DNA of 64,000 nucleotides from CBDBBY01 sp965203795 (lineage in GTDB: Bacteria; Pseudomonadota; Alphaproteobacteria; Rhodobacterales; Rhodobacteraceae): assembly GCA_965203795.1 (NCBI GenBank), contig OZ241915.1, positions 62,001 to 126,000 on the forward strand, in the 5' to 3' direction. How positions within the stretch are numbered: the first letter of the stretch is position 1; each line of letters begins with the position of its first letter. Made by a program: the position numbers and the translations under genes. Of the stretch, positions 1 through 7,938 are shown piece after piece. Below the pieces are notes generated by a model. The model ran no database searches, had not been told where the DNA came from, and was given only the letters and a program-made list of their open reading frames with translations.

Positions 1-1
1 G

Positions 2-1105
2 ATCGCCGCGATCGTTCCGGCGGCCTTCTACTATCTGGGCATATTTTTGTCGGTGTATTTCGAGGCGAGGAAGTCCGGCATCGGATCGTTGCCGCAGGAA
101 GCCCGCCCGGCGCTGACGGCCGTCGAGAAGCGCCAGTGCCTGGTATTCGTCATCCCCCTGTGCGTCCTTTCGTACTTCCTCTTCACGCAGCCTTCGGTCC
201 CCAAGGCAGGGTTCTACGGATTTGCCGCCGCGGTCGCTTCCGCCCTGTGGCTGTTCCCGTCCTTCAGGTCGTTCCGGAAAATCTACAACGCGTTCGTGTC
301 CGCAGGCCGGATGGCGGCGCAAATCATCATCATCGTCGCCGCGATCGGGCTGATCGTGGGCCTGATCCAGGTTTCCGGCTTTTCGGGGCGGCTGTCGCTG
401 CTTCTGGCTGAAGTCGCGGATGGCCCGCTGTTTCTAGTTCTTCTGGTTGTTGCGCTCGGATCGATCGTGCTGGGCATGGGGCTCCCGCCCGGCGCGACCT
501 ACTTCATCATTGTGATCGCCCTTGCCTCGGGGATCGATGCGGTCGGCGTCGCGCCGCTGACGCTCCATCTCTTCGTCGTGTTCTTCGCGGTGATCTCGAC
601 GGTGACGCCGCCGGTGGCGCTGGCCGCCTTTGCCGCAGCGCCGATAGCGGGGGCGGACCCCGTCCGGACGGGTTACGAGGCTGCGCGGCTGTCTATCGCC
701 GGCTTCATCATTCCATTCGTGTTCGTTTACCACCCCGCGGTGCTCTACAAGCTCCAAGTCCTGTTCGAAGTCTTCGGGGGCGAGGCCGTCAGTTCCAAGG
801 CCATGATCGACATTTCGACCGTCAGCTGGCTGGATCTCGGCTGGGCGATACTGGCGTTCTGCATGTCGATGTGGTTGCTGTGCTCCGCTTTCATCGGGTT
901 CGAGCGGGGAAGCCTCGGCGTGTTCCAGCGCGTCGCTCGGGCGGCTGTCGGCATTGTGGTTCTTGTACCGGGATTCCTGTATGCGCTTCCGGCCTTTGCC
1001 GCGGGAGTCCTGCTGGTAGCCGCGCACTGGCTGCGCGGATCAGACGCATCGGGCGTCGGCCGGAATCCGGCATCCAAGGAAATCAAGGAGGTGAATAATG
1101 CGTAA
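2..1105 (+). CDS. TRAP transporter fused permease, C-terminal part (5'-truncated by window edge)
   Basis: This is the large membrane subunit of a TAXI-type TRAP transporter, which imports organic anions using an ion gradient. The frame is open from base 2, so the true start lies before the window; the TTG at base 47 is internal. About 367 residues are visible. They form a run of hydrophobic helices, including a GMGLPPGATYF-like loop and a TPPVALAAFAAAPIAG segment typical of the DctM-like half of fused 4TM/12TM permeases. The stop codon overlaps the start of the binding-protein gene by 8 bases, so the two are almost certainly co-transcribed and translationally coupled. The substrate cannot be read from the sequence. 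Confidence 0.9.
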   Translation: MAAIVPAAFYYLGIFLSVYFEARKSGIGSLPQEARPALTAVEKRQCLVFVIPLCVLSYFLFTQPSVPKAGFYGFAAAVASALWLFPSFRSFRKIYNAFVSAGRMAAQIIIIVAAIGLIVGLIQVSGFSGRLSLLLAEVADGPLFLVLLVVALGSIVLGMGLPPGATYFIIVIALASGIDAVGVAPLTLHLFVVFFAVISTVTPPVALAAFAAAPIAGADPVRTGYEAARLSIAGFIIPFVFVYHPAVLYKLQVLFEVFGGEAVSSKAMIDISTVSWLDLGWAILAFCMSMWLLCSAFIGFERGSLGVFQRVARAAVGIVVLVPGFLYALPAFAAGVLLVAAHWLRGSDASGVGRNPASKEIKEVNNA

Positions 1106-2072
1106 ACTGGCAATCGCGGCTGCTGCGGCCGCACTGGCGTGCACGGCGGCCGCGCACGCGCAAACGTTCAGGATGGCCACGATCGCTCCGAGCCTTAGCC
1201 AGGCCGTGACGATGGCGACCTTCGCGAACGTCGTGAATTCGAACCTCGACGGCATCGAAATCGAAGTAGCGGCGGGCGGCGCCGCGACGCTCCACATGGT
1301 GGAAGTCGGACGCGGCAATCTGGAGATGTCGATGACGTCTCCGGTCGTCTACAACCTGATGGCTGGCGGAAGGGCGATGTACGCGAACGAGCCCGAGGCG
1401 CCAGAGCTGGCGAAGAACCTGCGGCTGCTGATGTGGTTCCCGTACGGGCAGTACCACTTCGCGGTTCGGGGCGACAGCGACATCGAGTTCCTGGACGACA
1501 TCGAGGGCGCGTCCGTGTTCCTCGGACCTGTTGGCGGCGGCGCGTACAACGCGGCGAAGGGCTGGATTCAGTCCACGACGGGACTTGTGGACAACGAGGA
1601 CTACGAGGCAATCAAGGCGAATTGGCAGACGGGCTTCCAAGCCTTTCTCGACGGGAAGGTCGATGTCTACGTGAACGGCTGCCTCGACCCGTGCGGACAG
1701 TTCATCCAATTCACGGAAACCGAGACGGTGCGGTTCATCGGGCCGGAAAGCCACGAAGGCGAGGAAGTCGACAAGTTTCTTGGCCAATGGCGCTACCGGG
1801 AGGAAATTCCTGCGGGCTCCTACGAAGGCCAAGTGAACGACGGCCCGGTCATGTCCATGAACACGGCCGTGGGAATTGCCGTGCGGGCGGACATCGACGA
1901 CGACGTGGTCTACAACATCGCGAAGGCGTTCTGGGACAACATTGAACAAGTGACGTCCGAAGCTCCGTGGGCGAAAGCGCTGAGTCTTGAGTTCGCCGCT
2001 TCCACGCGCGGACTTCTGGAACTGCATCCCGGCGCAGCGAAGTACTACTCTGAGGCCGGTGTTCTGAACTGA
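1098..2072 (+). CDS. TAXI family TRAP transporter solute-binding protein
   Basis: This periplasmic receptor (324 aa) delivers substrate to the TRAP permease encoded just upstream. An AAGGAGGTG ribosome site lies 4 bases before the ATG. A signal peptide of about 21 residues (MRKLAIAAAA...AHA-Q) leads into a mature domain with the TAXI-type FRMATIAPSLSQ opening, the GGAATLHMVEVGRG stretch, and an FLGPVGGGAYNAAKGW region about residues 140-155. The length is normal for the family. The overlap with the permease gene and the shared direction support one two-gene operon. TAXI receptors are known for glutamate-, C4-acid- or keto-acid-type ligands, but the ligand here is not determinable. Confidence 0.92.
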   Translation: MRKLAIAAAAAALACTAAAHAQTFRMATIAPSLSQAVTMATFANVVNSNLDGIEIEVAAGGAATLHMVEVGRGNLEMSMTSPVVYNLMAGGRAMYANEPEAPELAKNLRLLMWFPYGQYHFAVRGDSDIEFLDDIEGASVFLGPVGGGAYNAAKGWIQSTTGLVDNEDYEAIKANWQTGFQAFLDGKVDVYVNGCLDPCGQFIQFTETETVRFIGPESHEGEEVDKFLGQWRYREEIPAGSYEGQVNDGPVMSMNTAVGIAVRADIDDDVVYNIAKAFWDNIEQVTSEAPWAKALSLEFAASTRGLLELHPGAAKYYSEAGVLN

Positions 2073-2485
2073 CCGGCGCGCGGCGGGGCTATGCAAGACC
2101 GCTGTCGGCCTCCGTCTTGGTCGCAGTCGAGGCCGCCCGTGCGACGCAGGAACCATGTCCGATTGCTTGCATCGCGGGTCTCCAATTTGTTCGCTGTTCA
2201 CGAACTGGTTGAGAGACCCGCGCCCCTGCGTCAGCCGCCGTCCAGCAGCGTCCAACTGCAATCATGTTGACATTGGCGCCCAGCCTCGGCCAACATGCTG
2301 AGGATCGCGACATTCGGGATAACGGGTGTCGTGACGACGGAACGTATGCTGGAAATTGCCGACTTTCCCATGCGGGCTATAGAGCTTCAGTGCGCAACGG
2401 CCAAACGTGGGAGTCTATAGGATTCTGCGCCCGACGGATAAATCGCACCTCATTGCGGCCACCAGTTGAGAGAGGCGATTGAGCG
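2073..2485 (+). other. Intergenic stretch, no gene seen
   Basis: About 410 bases separate the TRAP operon from the next small genes. Short frames on both strands here lack ribosome sites and family resemblance. No convincing terminator, promoter or RNA gene was recognised. Confidence 0.5.
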
Positions 2486-2905
2486 TTGGCGCAGGAAAGG
2501 GACCGAGATAAGCGCAAGTCCGTTAGCGAACACGAGGCGCGCATCTTCATTGCCGACAGGTGGGCAAATAGCGTCACCAAGATCGTAACCGGATTTTGGA
2601 AATGGGGCGGGATTTGCTTCTGTGTTTATCAGGCATCCCGCGTGCTGATGGAATGGTCCGGGAAAACAACAGTGGCCGATGTGGCTGTGGCCTTTTCATC
2701 AGGCGGACGGAGCGGGGGCATGATGGCCCTTTTGGTTCTTTTGGCAATCGTTTTCTCCGCCATCGCCATTTTTTACGGGCTTGCCCAAGCGCGGTTGCGA
2801 CGCGCCACCGTCCGCCGTTTAGAGTCGCGCATAAGAGACTTGGAGGAAGCGCGCGATCCGGATCGCAGTTCAAGCGGTTTGAATTCTTCAGGCGAAGAGC
2901 CGTAG
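2486..2905 (+). CDS. Small membrane protein of unknown function, first gene of a pair
   Basis: This 139-residue protein is not recognised. The first 35 residues are highly charged. Two hydrophobic segments follow, about residues 36-56 and 79-100, and then a charged, probably helical tail (about 101-125) that could form a coiled coil. The start is TTG, preceded by GAGAGGCG. The next gene begins 11 bases after the stop and also encodes a membrane protein, so the two probably form a small operon. Composition is less GC-rich than the flanking TRAP and pheT genes, which suggests an accessory origin. No enzymatic motif was seen. Confidence 0.55.
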   Translation: MAQERDRDKRKSVSEHEARIFIADRWANSVTKIVTGFWKWGGICFCVYQASRVLMEWSGKTTVADVAVAFSSGGRSGGMMALLVLLAIVFSAIAIFYGLAQARLRRATVRRLESRIRDLEEARDPDRSSSGLNSSGEEP

Positions 2906-2916
2906 GAGGGAAGTCG

Positions 2917-3495
2917 ATGACCAACGCTTTCGTTGAACCCCTTGTTTGGCTGTTGATTGCCGGGCTGTGGTGGATGTTCTACGGACCGATCCGGAAATAT
3001 CAGTGCGACAGGGCTCGATACCGATTGTTCGTGATCAGGGACGAACTCTTTGATATTGCCGCAAGGGGCTCGGATATCAAGTTCGATGATCGGGCCTATG
3101 GCATAGCCCGTACGACGCTGAACGGAATGCTGCGCAATGTCGAGGATTTCAGTGTCGGCCGTTTGATGTTCCTGATCTGGCGAGCCTCGCGCGACGACCA
3201 CTGGAAAGCCATGCGTGATCAATACAGCCGGGAGTTCGAGAGCGCGGCTGGCGAGCTATCGCCGGAGGGGCGCCGGTCAATTCATAGGGCTATGGGGGAT
3301 GCGAATCACGTTATGGTTGCCTACATGCTGCGCAGATCGTTGATGCTCCTCGCGCTCGGGGCGATAGGGAAGCTTCTCCGGCCAATCGGAGTTTGGATAG
3401 CCCGTATTCGACAATCGAAGCAAATCGAGGTCGCAATAAATTACGATTCCAACGTCGCAGGCCATGGCGAGATCACACACGGCGCGGCGGCGTAG
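2917..3495 (+). CDS. Membrane-anchored protein of unknown function, second gene of a pair
   Basis: This 192-residue protein has a clear start: AGGAGGG lies 6 bases before the ATG. An N-terminal transmembrane segment (about residues 6-24, rich in Leu and Trp) is followed by a soluble helical stretch of about 110 residues with many Arg and Asp. A second hydrophobic segment lies near residues 137-158. The open frame extends upstream of this ATG, but that part overlaps the previous gene and lacks a better start. No family was recognised. The tight spacing to the upstream membrane protein suggests the two act together. Confidence 0.6.
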   Translation: MTNAFVEPLVWLLIAGLWWMFYGPIRKYQCDRARYRLFVIRDELFDIAARGSDIKFDDRAYGIARTTLNGMLRNVEDFSVGRLMFLIWRASRDDHWKAMRDQYSREFESAAGELSPEGRRSIHRAMGDANHVMVAYMLRRSLMLLALGAIGKLLRPIGVWIARIRQSKQIEVAINYDSNVAGHGEITHGAAA

Positions 3496-3917
3496 ACATT
3501 GCGCCGTTGAAGTTGACACGGCCCACTCTCAAGCCTTCAAAACTCAGCAACGGCAAAAGCGGGTGCTGCGTCCGATTATGATTTCCAAGTCGGCCCGCCC
3601 GTTTTGACTGGATTCAGATAATGCTGACGCTCCCCCCTCGCACAGCTGGGCACAGGCCATCAAGGCTGTTTTCAACAAAGGGAACAGCGAGGAGATCCAC
3701 GGCGGAGGCATTTGGATTGAACAAGCAGTTCACAAGCACCACTTCGTTGGCGGTGCGGGCAAAGGCCGCCGCTAGACGCGACGTTCCGGCGCGCTGGCTC
3801 TGGCGAAGGGACAACAGGCTTGCGGAGGCGACGCGCGGGCCAGGTGACAGAAACGGCACTTCCGCTTGGCCATCGGTTGGATTATTGAGTCGCGCTCATT
3901 TCCGCGGCGGTGATCCC
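3496..3917 (+). other. Leader region before pheT; possible remnant of a small gene
   Basis: There is no pheS next to this pheT, although pheS-pheT is the usual bacterial order. The frame of pheT stays open back to 3621, but that extension does not look like a synthetase. In another frame, 3608-3775 is open for about 55 codons with a protein-like composition. It ends in a glycine- and histidine-rich tail, and a TGA separates it from an ATG at 3579. It may be a broken gene. It has no good start codon, so it is not called as a CDS. Confidence 0.3.
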
Positions 3918-6900
3918 ATGAAATTCACAATGTCCTGGCTAAGGGACCACCTCGACACCGAGGCGTCGGCGGAGGCCGTCGCCGAAGCGCTCACGGACGC
4001 GGGACTCGAAGTCGAATCCATCGGCAACGCAGCGGCTGGCATGGAGGCGTTCACGATTTGCCGGGTTCGGGAGGCCAGGAAGCATCCGAACGCGGATCGG
4101 CTGTCCGTCTGCGTCGTCGAGACCTTTCCGGACGGCCAAGGGAGCGCTCCGGTTCTAGAGCAAGTCGTCTGCGGCGCGCCCAACGCGCGCACGGGGCTGG
4201 TCGGCGTTTTTGCTCCGGCCGGAACCCGAATTCCCGGAACCGGGCTGGAGCTCAAGGCCAGCGAGATCCGCGGCGTCGAGAGCCGCGGCATGCTGTGCTC
4301 CAAGCGGGAGTTGAACATCTCGGACGAACACGACCGCATCATCGACCTTCCGACGGACGCGCCGCTTGGCGCCCTGTTCGTCGATTATTTCGGCTTGGAC
4401 GATCCCGTTGTGGAGATCGCGGTCACGCCGAACCGTCCTGACGCCTTGGGCGTGCGGGGCATCGCTCGGGATTTGGCCGCACGCGGCTTTGGCAGACTCA
4501 AGCCAGCGGAGGTGGCTTCTGTGCACGGCCGCTTCCGAAGCAAGATCCCGGTGTCCATCGACGAGGAACTCAAATCCAAGGCCTGTCCGGCGTTCTTCGG
4601 ACGCGTGATCAGGGGCGTGGAGAACAATAAGTCCCCGGACTGGATACAAAAGCGGCTGAAGGCCGTCGGGCTCCGACCCATTTCGGCTTTGGTGGATATC
4701 ACCAACTACGTCATGCTTGACCGGAACCGTCCCTTGCACGCCTTCGACGCTGACAAGGTTAGTGGCGGTTTGCGCGTGCATTTCGCGGAAGGCGGCGAGA
4801 AGGTGGTCGCCCTCGACGGTACCGAGTACGAATTCGAAAAGGGCATGATTGCCATTTCGGATGCGAACGGCGTCGAGAGCATCGCCGGAATCATGGGCGG
4901 CGAAGCGACCGGCTGCACGAGCGATACGGTCAACGTGTTCCTTGAGAGTGCGCTATGGGACCCGATTGCGACTGCGGCGACGGGCCGCAGGCTCAAGATC
5001 GAGTCCGACGCCCGGTACCGGTTCGAGCGGGGCGTGGATCCCGATTTCACTATCGAAGGGCTGGATTTTGCTACGGCGCTGATTCTCCGCTACTGTGGCG
5101 GCAAAGCGTCCGAAATCGTCGGCAACGGCAAAATCCTGCGCGAAAAGCGTAGGCTCAAGCTGGACCCGTACAGGATCGAATCCATCACGGGGATAGAAAT
5201 CGGACGAAAGACCCAAGTGGAAATTCTGGAATCGCTCGGCTTTATGCCTGTGTCGAAGTCGAGGCGAATCACGGTGACCGTGCCATCGTGGCGTCCAGAC
5301 ATTGGCTGCGAGGTGGATTTGGCGCAGGAGGTGGCGCTGATTGCGTCGCTCTCCGGACTCGAGGGGGCTCCGCTCAAAAGAATCGCCCCCGGCGTTTCCC
5401 CGTCGGTACTGACATTACACCAGAAGCACGAACGGGCAGTCCGGAGCGCAATGACTGCCGCATTGATTCTCCGTCACTGTGGCGGCGAAACGTCCGAAAT
5501 CGTTGGTGACAGCGAAATCCCGCGCAAAACGCACATTAAGCTGCACCCGTACAAAGCCGAATGCATCGCGGGGATGGTAATCAAGCGCAACACTCAGGTG
5601 AAAATTCTGAAATCGCTCGACTTTAAGCCTGTGTCGAAACCGGAACGAATCGCGGTGACCGTGCCGCCTTGGCGTCCGGACATCGGCGGCGAGGCGGAAT
5701 TGGCGGAGGAAGTGGCACTGATCGCGTCGCTCTCTGGACTTAAGGGGGCTCCGCTCCGTGGAAGCGACTTCAGCGTTTCCCCATCGATCCTGACACCGCT
5801 CCAGAAGCGCGAGCGCGCAGCTCGGAGAGTGCTGGCTGCCGCATTGATACTCCGTTGCCACCGCGGCGAAGCGTCCGAAATCGTCGGCAGTGGCAAAGTC
5901 CAGCGCAAAAAGCGTGCGCTTAAGCTGGATCCGTACAGGGTCAGATCCATCAAGGGGATGGTAGTCGGACACGAGACTCAAGTGGAAATTCTGGAATCGC
6001 TCGGCTTCAAGCCTGTGTCGCGCTCGAAACCGGAACGAATCGCGGTGACCGTGCCGTCTTGGCGTCCAGACATTGGCGGCGAGGCGGATTTGGCGGAGGA
6101 GGTGGCGCTGATTGCGTCGCTTTCCGAACCTGAGAGAGCTCCGCTAGTCGCCCCCGGCGTACTTTCGTCGATCCTAACGCCGAGCCAGAGGCGGGAACGG
6201 GCAGTCCGGAGCGCAATGACTGCTGCATTGATTCTCCGTCACTGCGGCGGCCTAGCGTCCGAAATCGTTGGCGGCGGCAAAGTCTCGCGCAAAAAATGTA
6301 GGCTCGATCTGTATCCGCACGAGATCGAAAGCGTCACGGGGATGGCGGTCAGACGCAAGACTCAGGTGGAAATTCTGGATTCGCTCGGCTTCAAGCCTAT
6401 GTTGCGCTCGAAACCGGAACGAATTGCGGTGACCGTGCCGTCTTGGCGTCCGGACATTGGCTGCGAGGCGGATTTGGCGGAGGAAGTGGCGCTGATAGCG
6501 TCGCTCTCCGGATCTAAGGGACATCCACTCCCTAGACCACCGACCCCCTTCATTTATCGGCCAAGCCCGACGCCGCTCCAAAAGCGGGAGCGTGCAGCCC
6601 GGAGGGCACTGGCTGCTGCATTGATTCTTCGTCACTGCGGCAACAACGCATCCGAAATCGTCGGCGACGGGGAAATCCAGCGCGAAGTGCGCACACTCAA
6701 GTTGCGTCGGGGCAGGGTCAAAAGCTTGACCGGTCTGGAAATCGAAACTGAGGCGCAAATCGATATTCTAGAATCGTTGGGCTTCGAGCCGGAGTTCGAA
6801 TCGGAACGAATCGCGGTGACCGTTCCGTCCTGGCGGCCCGATGTTGGCGGCGAGGCGGATCTGGTCGAGGAAGTGGCGCGGGTCGCGTCGCTCTCCGGAC

Positions 6901-7889
6901 TTAAGGGAGCTCCGCTCCGCCGAGCAAGCCCGGGCGTTTCCCCGCAAGTTCTGACGCCGCTCCAGAAGCGCGAGCGGGCGGCCCGGAGGGCGCTGGCGGC
7001 GCTAGGTTACAACGAATGCGTCACGTATTCGTTCGTCGACGAGGATCTGTCCCGGCACTTCATGCCGGATAGCGGGCCGGTCAAGCTCGACAATCCGATC
7101 TCGTCTTCTCTGAACGTGATGCGGCCGAACTTGCTTCCCGGATTGCTGCGGGCTGCGGCCCGCAATCAGGCGCACGGCTACGCCGACTTGGCTCTGTTCG
7201 AGGTAGGCCCGGTGTTCTCTGGATCGGATCCGGAGGACCAGAGGCTGCACGCGACGGGACTTCTGATCGGCAGCGCCGGGCCTCGCGAACCGCACTCGAA
7301 GGCACGGCAAGTGGACCTGTTCGACGCGAAGGCGGATTCCGAATCCATTCTTGCCGCGATCGGCGCTTCCGCCGACAGGATTTCGCGGGACGTGGAGCGG
7401 TTCTGGCATCCGGGCCGTTCCGGCTGCGTGCTCGGGCCCAACGGCGACCGTTTGGCGGTCTTCGGCGAGATCAATCCGCGGGTTCTGAAGGCCGCCAAGA
7501 TCAGGGGGACGGCAGTCGGATTCACGGTTCACATAGATCCGCCTCGCGAGGGGGATTCCGAGCGCGCAGCCGGCGAAGCCCTGCGCGTTCCCGACCTGCA
7601 GGTTGTCGAGCGGGATTTCGCTTTTGTCGTCGACGTTCAGGTTGAGGCGGCGGCAGTCTTGAGCGCGGCGCGAAGTTCCGAATTCAACGCGCTTTTCGAA
7701 TCGGTTTCAGTGTTTGACGAGTTTGCCGGTCCCGAGGCTGAGGAGCAGCTGGGCGAGGGGAAGAAATCTTTGGCGATCAGCGTGCGGATTCAACCTGAGG
7801 AGCGGTCCTTCAAGGATGCGCAGCTTGAGGAGATCTGCGCGGACGTTGTCAAGCGGGTCGAGAACCAGGTCGGAGGCCAGCAGAGGTAG
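3918..7889 (+). CDS. pheT: Phenylalanine--tRNA ligase beta subunit with five tandem B5 units
   Basis: This is the beta subunit of the alpha2-beta2 enzyme that charges tRNA-Phe. The ATG at 3918 matches the family N-terminus (MKFTMSWLRDHLD). In order there are a tRNA-binding OB domain (about residues 40-150), a B3/B4 editing region (about 210-385), five B5-containing units (387-1027), the catalytic-core-like region starting LGYNECVTYSF (about 1028), and an FDX-ACB anticodon-binding domain (about 1230-1320). The protein is 1323 aa, against about 800 for the family. Removing four of the five units gives about 809 aa, so the excess is fully explained. All units stay in frame although they have diverged. 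The fifth unit keeps the most canonical ADLVEEVARV sequence. The partner pheS is not in the window. Confidence 0.95.
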   Translation: MKFTMSWLRDHLDTEASAEAVAEALTDAGLEVESIGNAAAGMEAFTICRVREARKHPNADRLSVCVVETFPDGQGSAPVLEQVVCGAPNARTGLVGVFAPAGTRIPGTGLELKASEIRGVESRGMLCSKRELNISDEHDRIIDLPTDAPLGALFVDYFGLDDPVVEIAVTPNRPDALGVRGIARDLAARGFGRLKPAEVASVHGRFRSKIPVSIDEELKSKACPAFFGRVIRGVENNKSPDWIQKRLKAVGLRPISALVDITNYVMLDRNRPLHAFDADKVSGGLRVHFAEGGEKVVALDGTEYEFEKGMIAISDANGVESIAGIMGGEATGCTSDTVNVFLESALWDPIATAATGRRLKIESDARYRFERGVDPDFTIEGLDFATALILRYCGGKASEIVGNGKILREKRRLKLDPYRIESITGIEIGRKTQVEILESLGFMPVSKSRRITVTVPSWRPDIGCEVDLAQEVALIASLSGLEGAPLKRIAPGVSPSVLTLHQKHERAVRSAMTAALILRHCGGETSEIVGDSEIPRKTHIKLHPYKAECIAGMVIKRNTQVKILKSLDFKPVSKPERIAVTVPPWRPDIGGEAELAEEVALIASLSGLKGAPLRGSDFSVSPSILTPLQKRERAARRVLAAALILRCHRGEASEIVGSGKVQRKKRALKLDPYRVRSIKGMVVGHETQVEILESLGFKPVSRSKPERIAVTVPSWRPDIGGEADLAEEVALIASLSEPERAPLVAPGVLSSILTPSQRRERAVRSAMTAALILRHCGGLASEIVGGGKVSRKKCRLDLYPHEIESVTGMAVRRKTQVEILDSLGFKPMLRSKPERIAVTVPSWRPDIGCEADLAEEVALIASLSGSKGHPLPRPPTPFIYRPSPTPLQKRERAARRALAAALILRHCGNNASEIVGDGEIQREVRTLKLRRGRVKSLTGLEIETEAQIDILESLGFEPEFESERIAVTVPSWRPDVGGEADLVEEVARVASLSGLKGAPLRRASPGVSPQVLTPLQKRERAARRALAALGYNECVTYSFVDEDLSRHFMPDSGPVKLDNPISSSLNVMRPNLLPGLLRAAARNQAHGYADLALFEVGPVFSGSDPEDQRLHATGLLIGSAGPREPHSKARQVDLFDAKADSESILAAIGASADRISRDVERFWHPGRSGCVLGPNGDRLAVFGEINPRVLKAAKIRGTAVGFTVHIDPPREGDSERAAGEALRVPDLQVVERDFAFVVDVQVEAAAVLSAARSSEFNALFESVSVFDEFAGPEAEEQLGEGKKSLAISVRIQPEERSFKDAQLEEICADVVKRVENQVGGQQR
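5076..6998 (+). repeat. Five in-frame tandem copies of a ~384-base B5 unit inside pheT
   Basis: The units begin at 5076, 5460, 5841, 6225 and 6618 and end at 6998, with lengths of 384, 381, 384, 393 and 381 bases (128, 127, 128, 131 and 127 codons). Each opens with ALILR.C.G-like sequence, contains SEIVG, Q(V/I)(E/K/D)IL.SL.F and VTVP.WRPD(I/V), and closes with Q(K/R)(H/R)ERA.R. The unit is shifted relative to the domain: it runs from the linker before B5 to the first helix of the core. The copies differ at many bases, so this is not a collapsed or duplicated assembly read. Confidence 0.95.
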
Positions 7890-7938
7890 CGCCGAGGCGC
7901 AGGGCGCGCGAAATCGCCGCCGCGCTTGCGGGGCAGCG

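Noticed and set aside
3621..3917. Possible 99-codon N-terminal extension of pheT
   Set aside because: The family N-terminus begins exactly at ATG 3918; upstream residues are Arg/Ala-rich and unlike any synthetase domain.
5076..6998. The pheT repeat as a CRISPR-like or intergenic satellite array
   Set aside because: The units are ~384 bases, coding, in frame, and encode a known domain.
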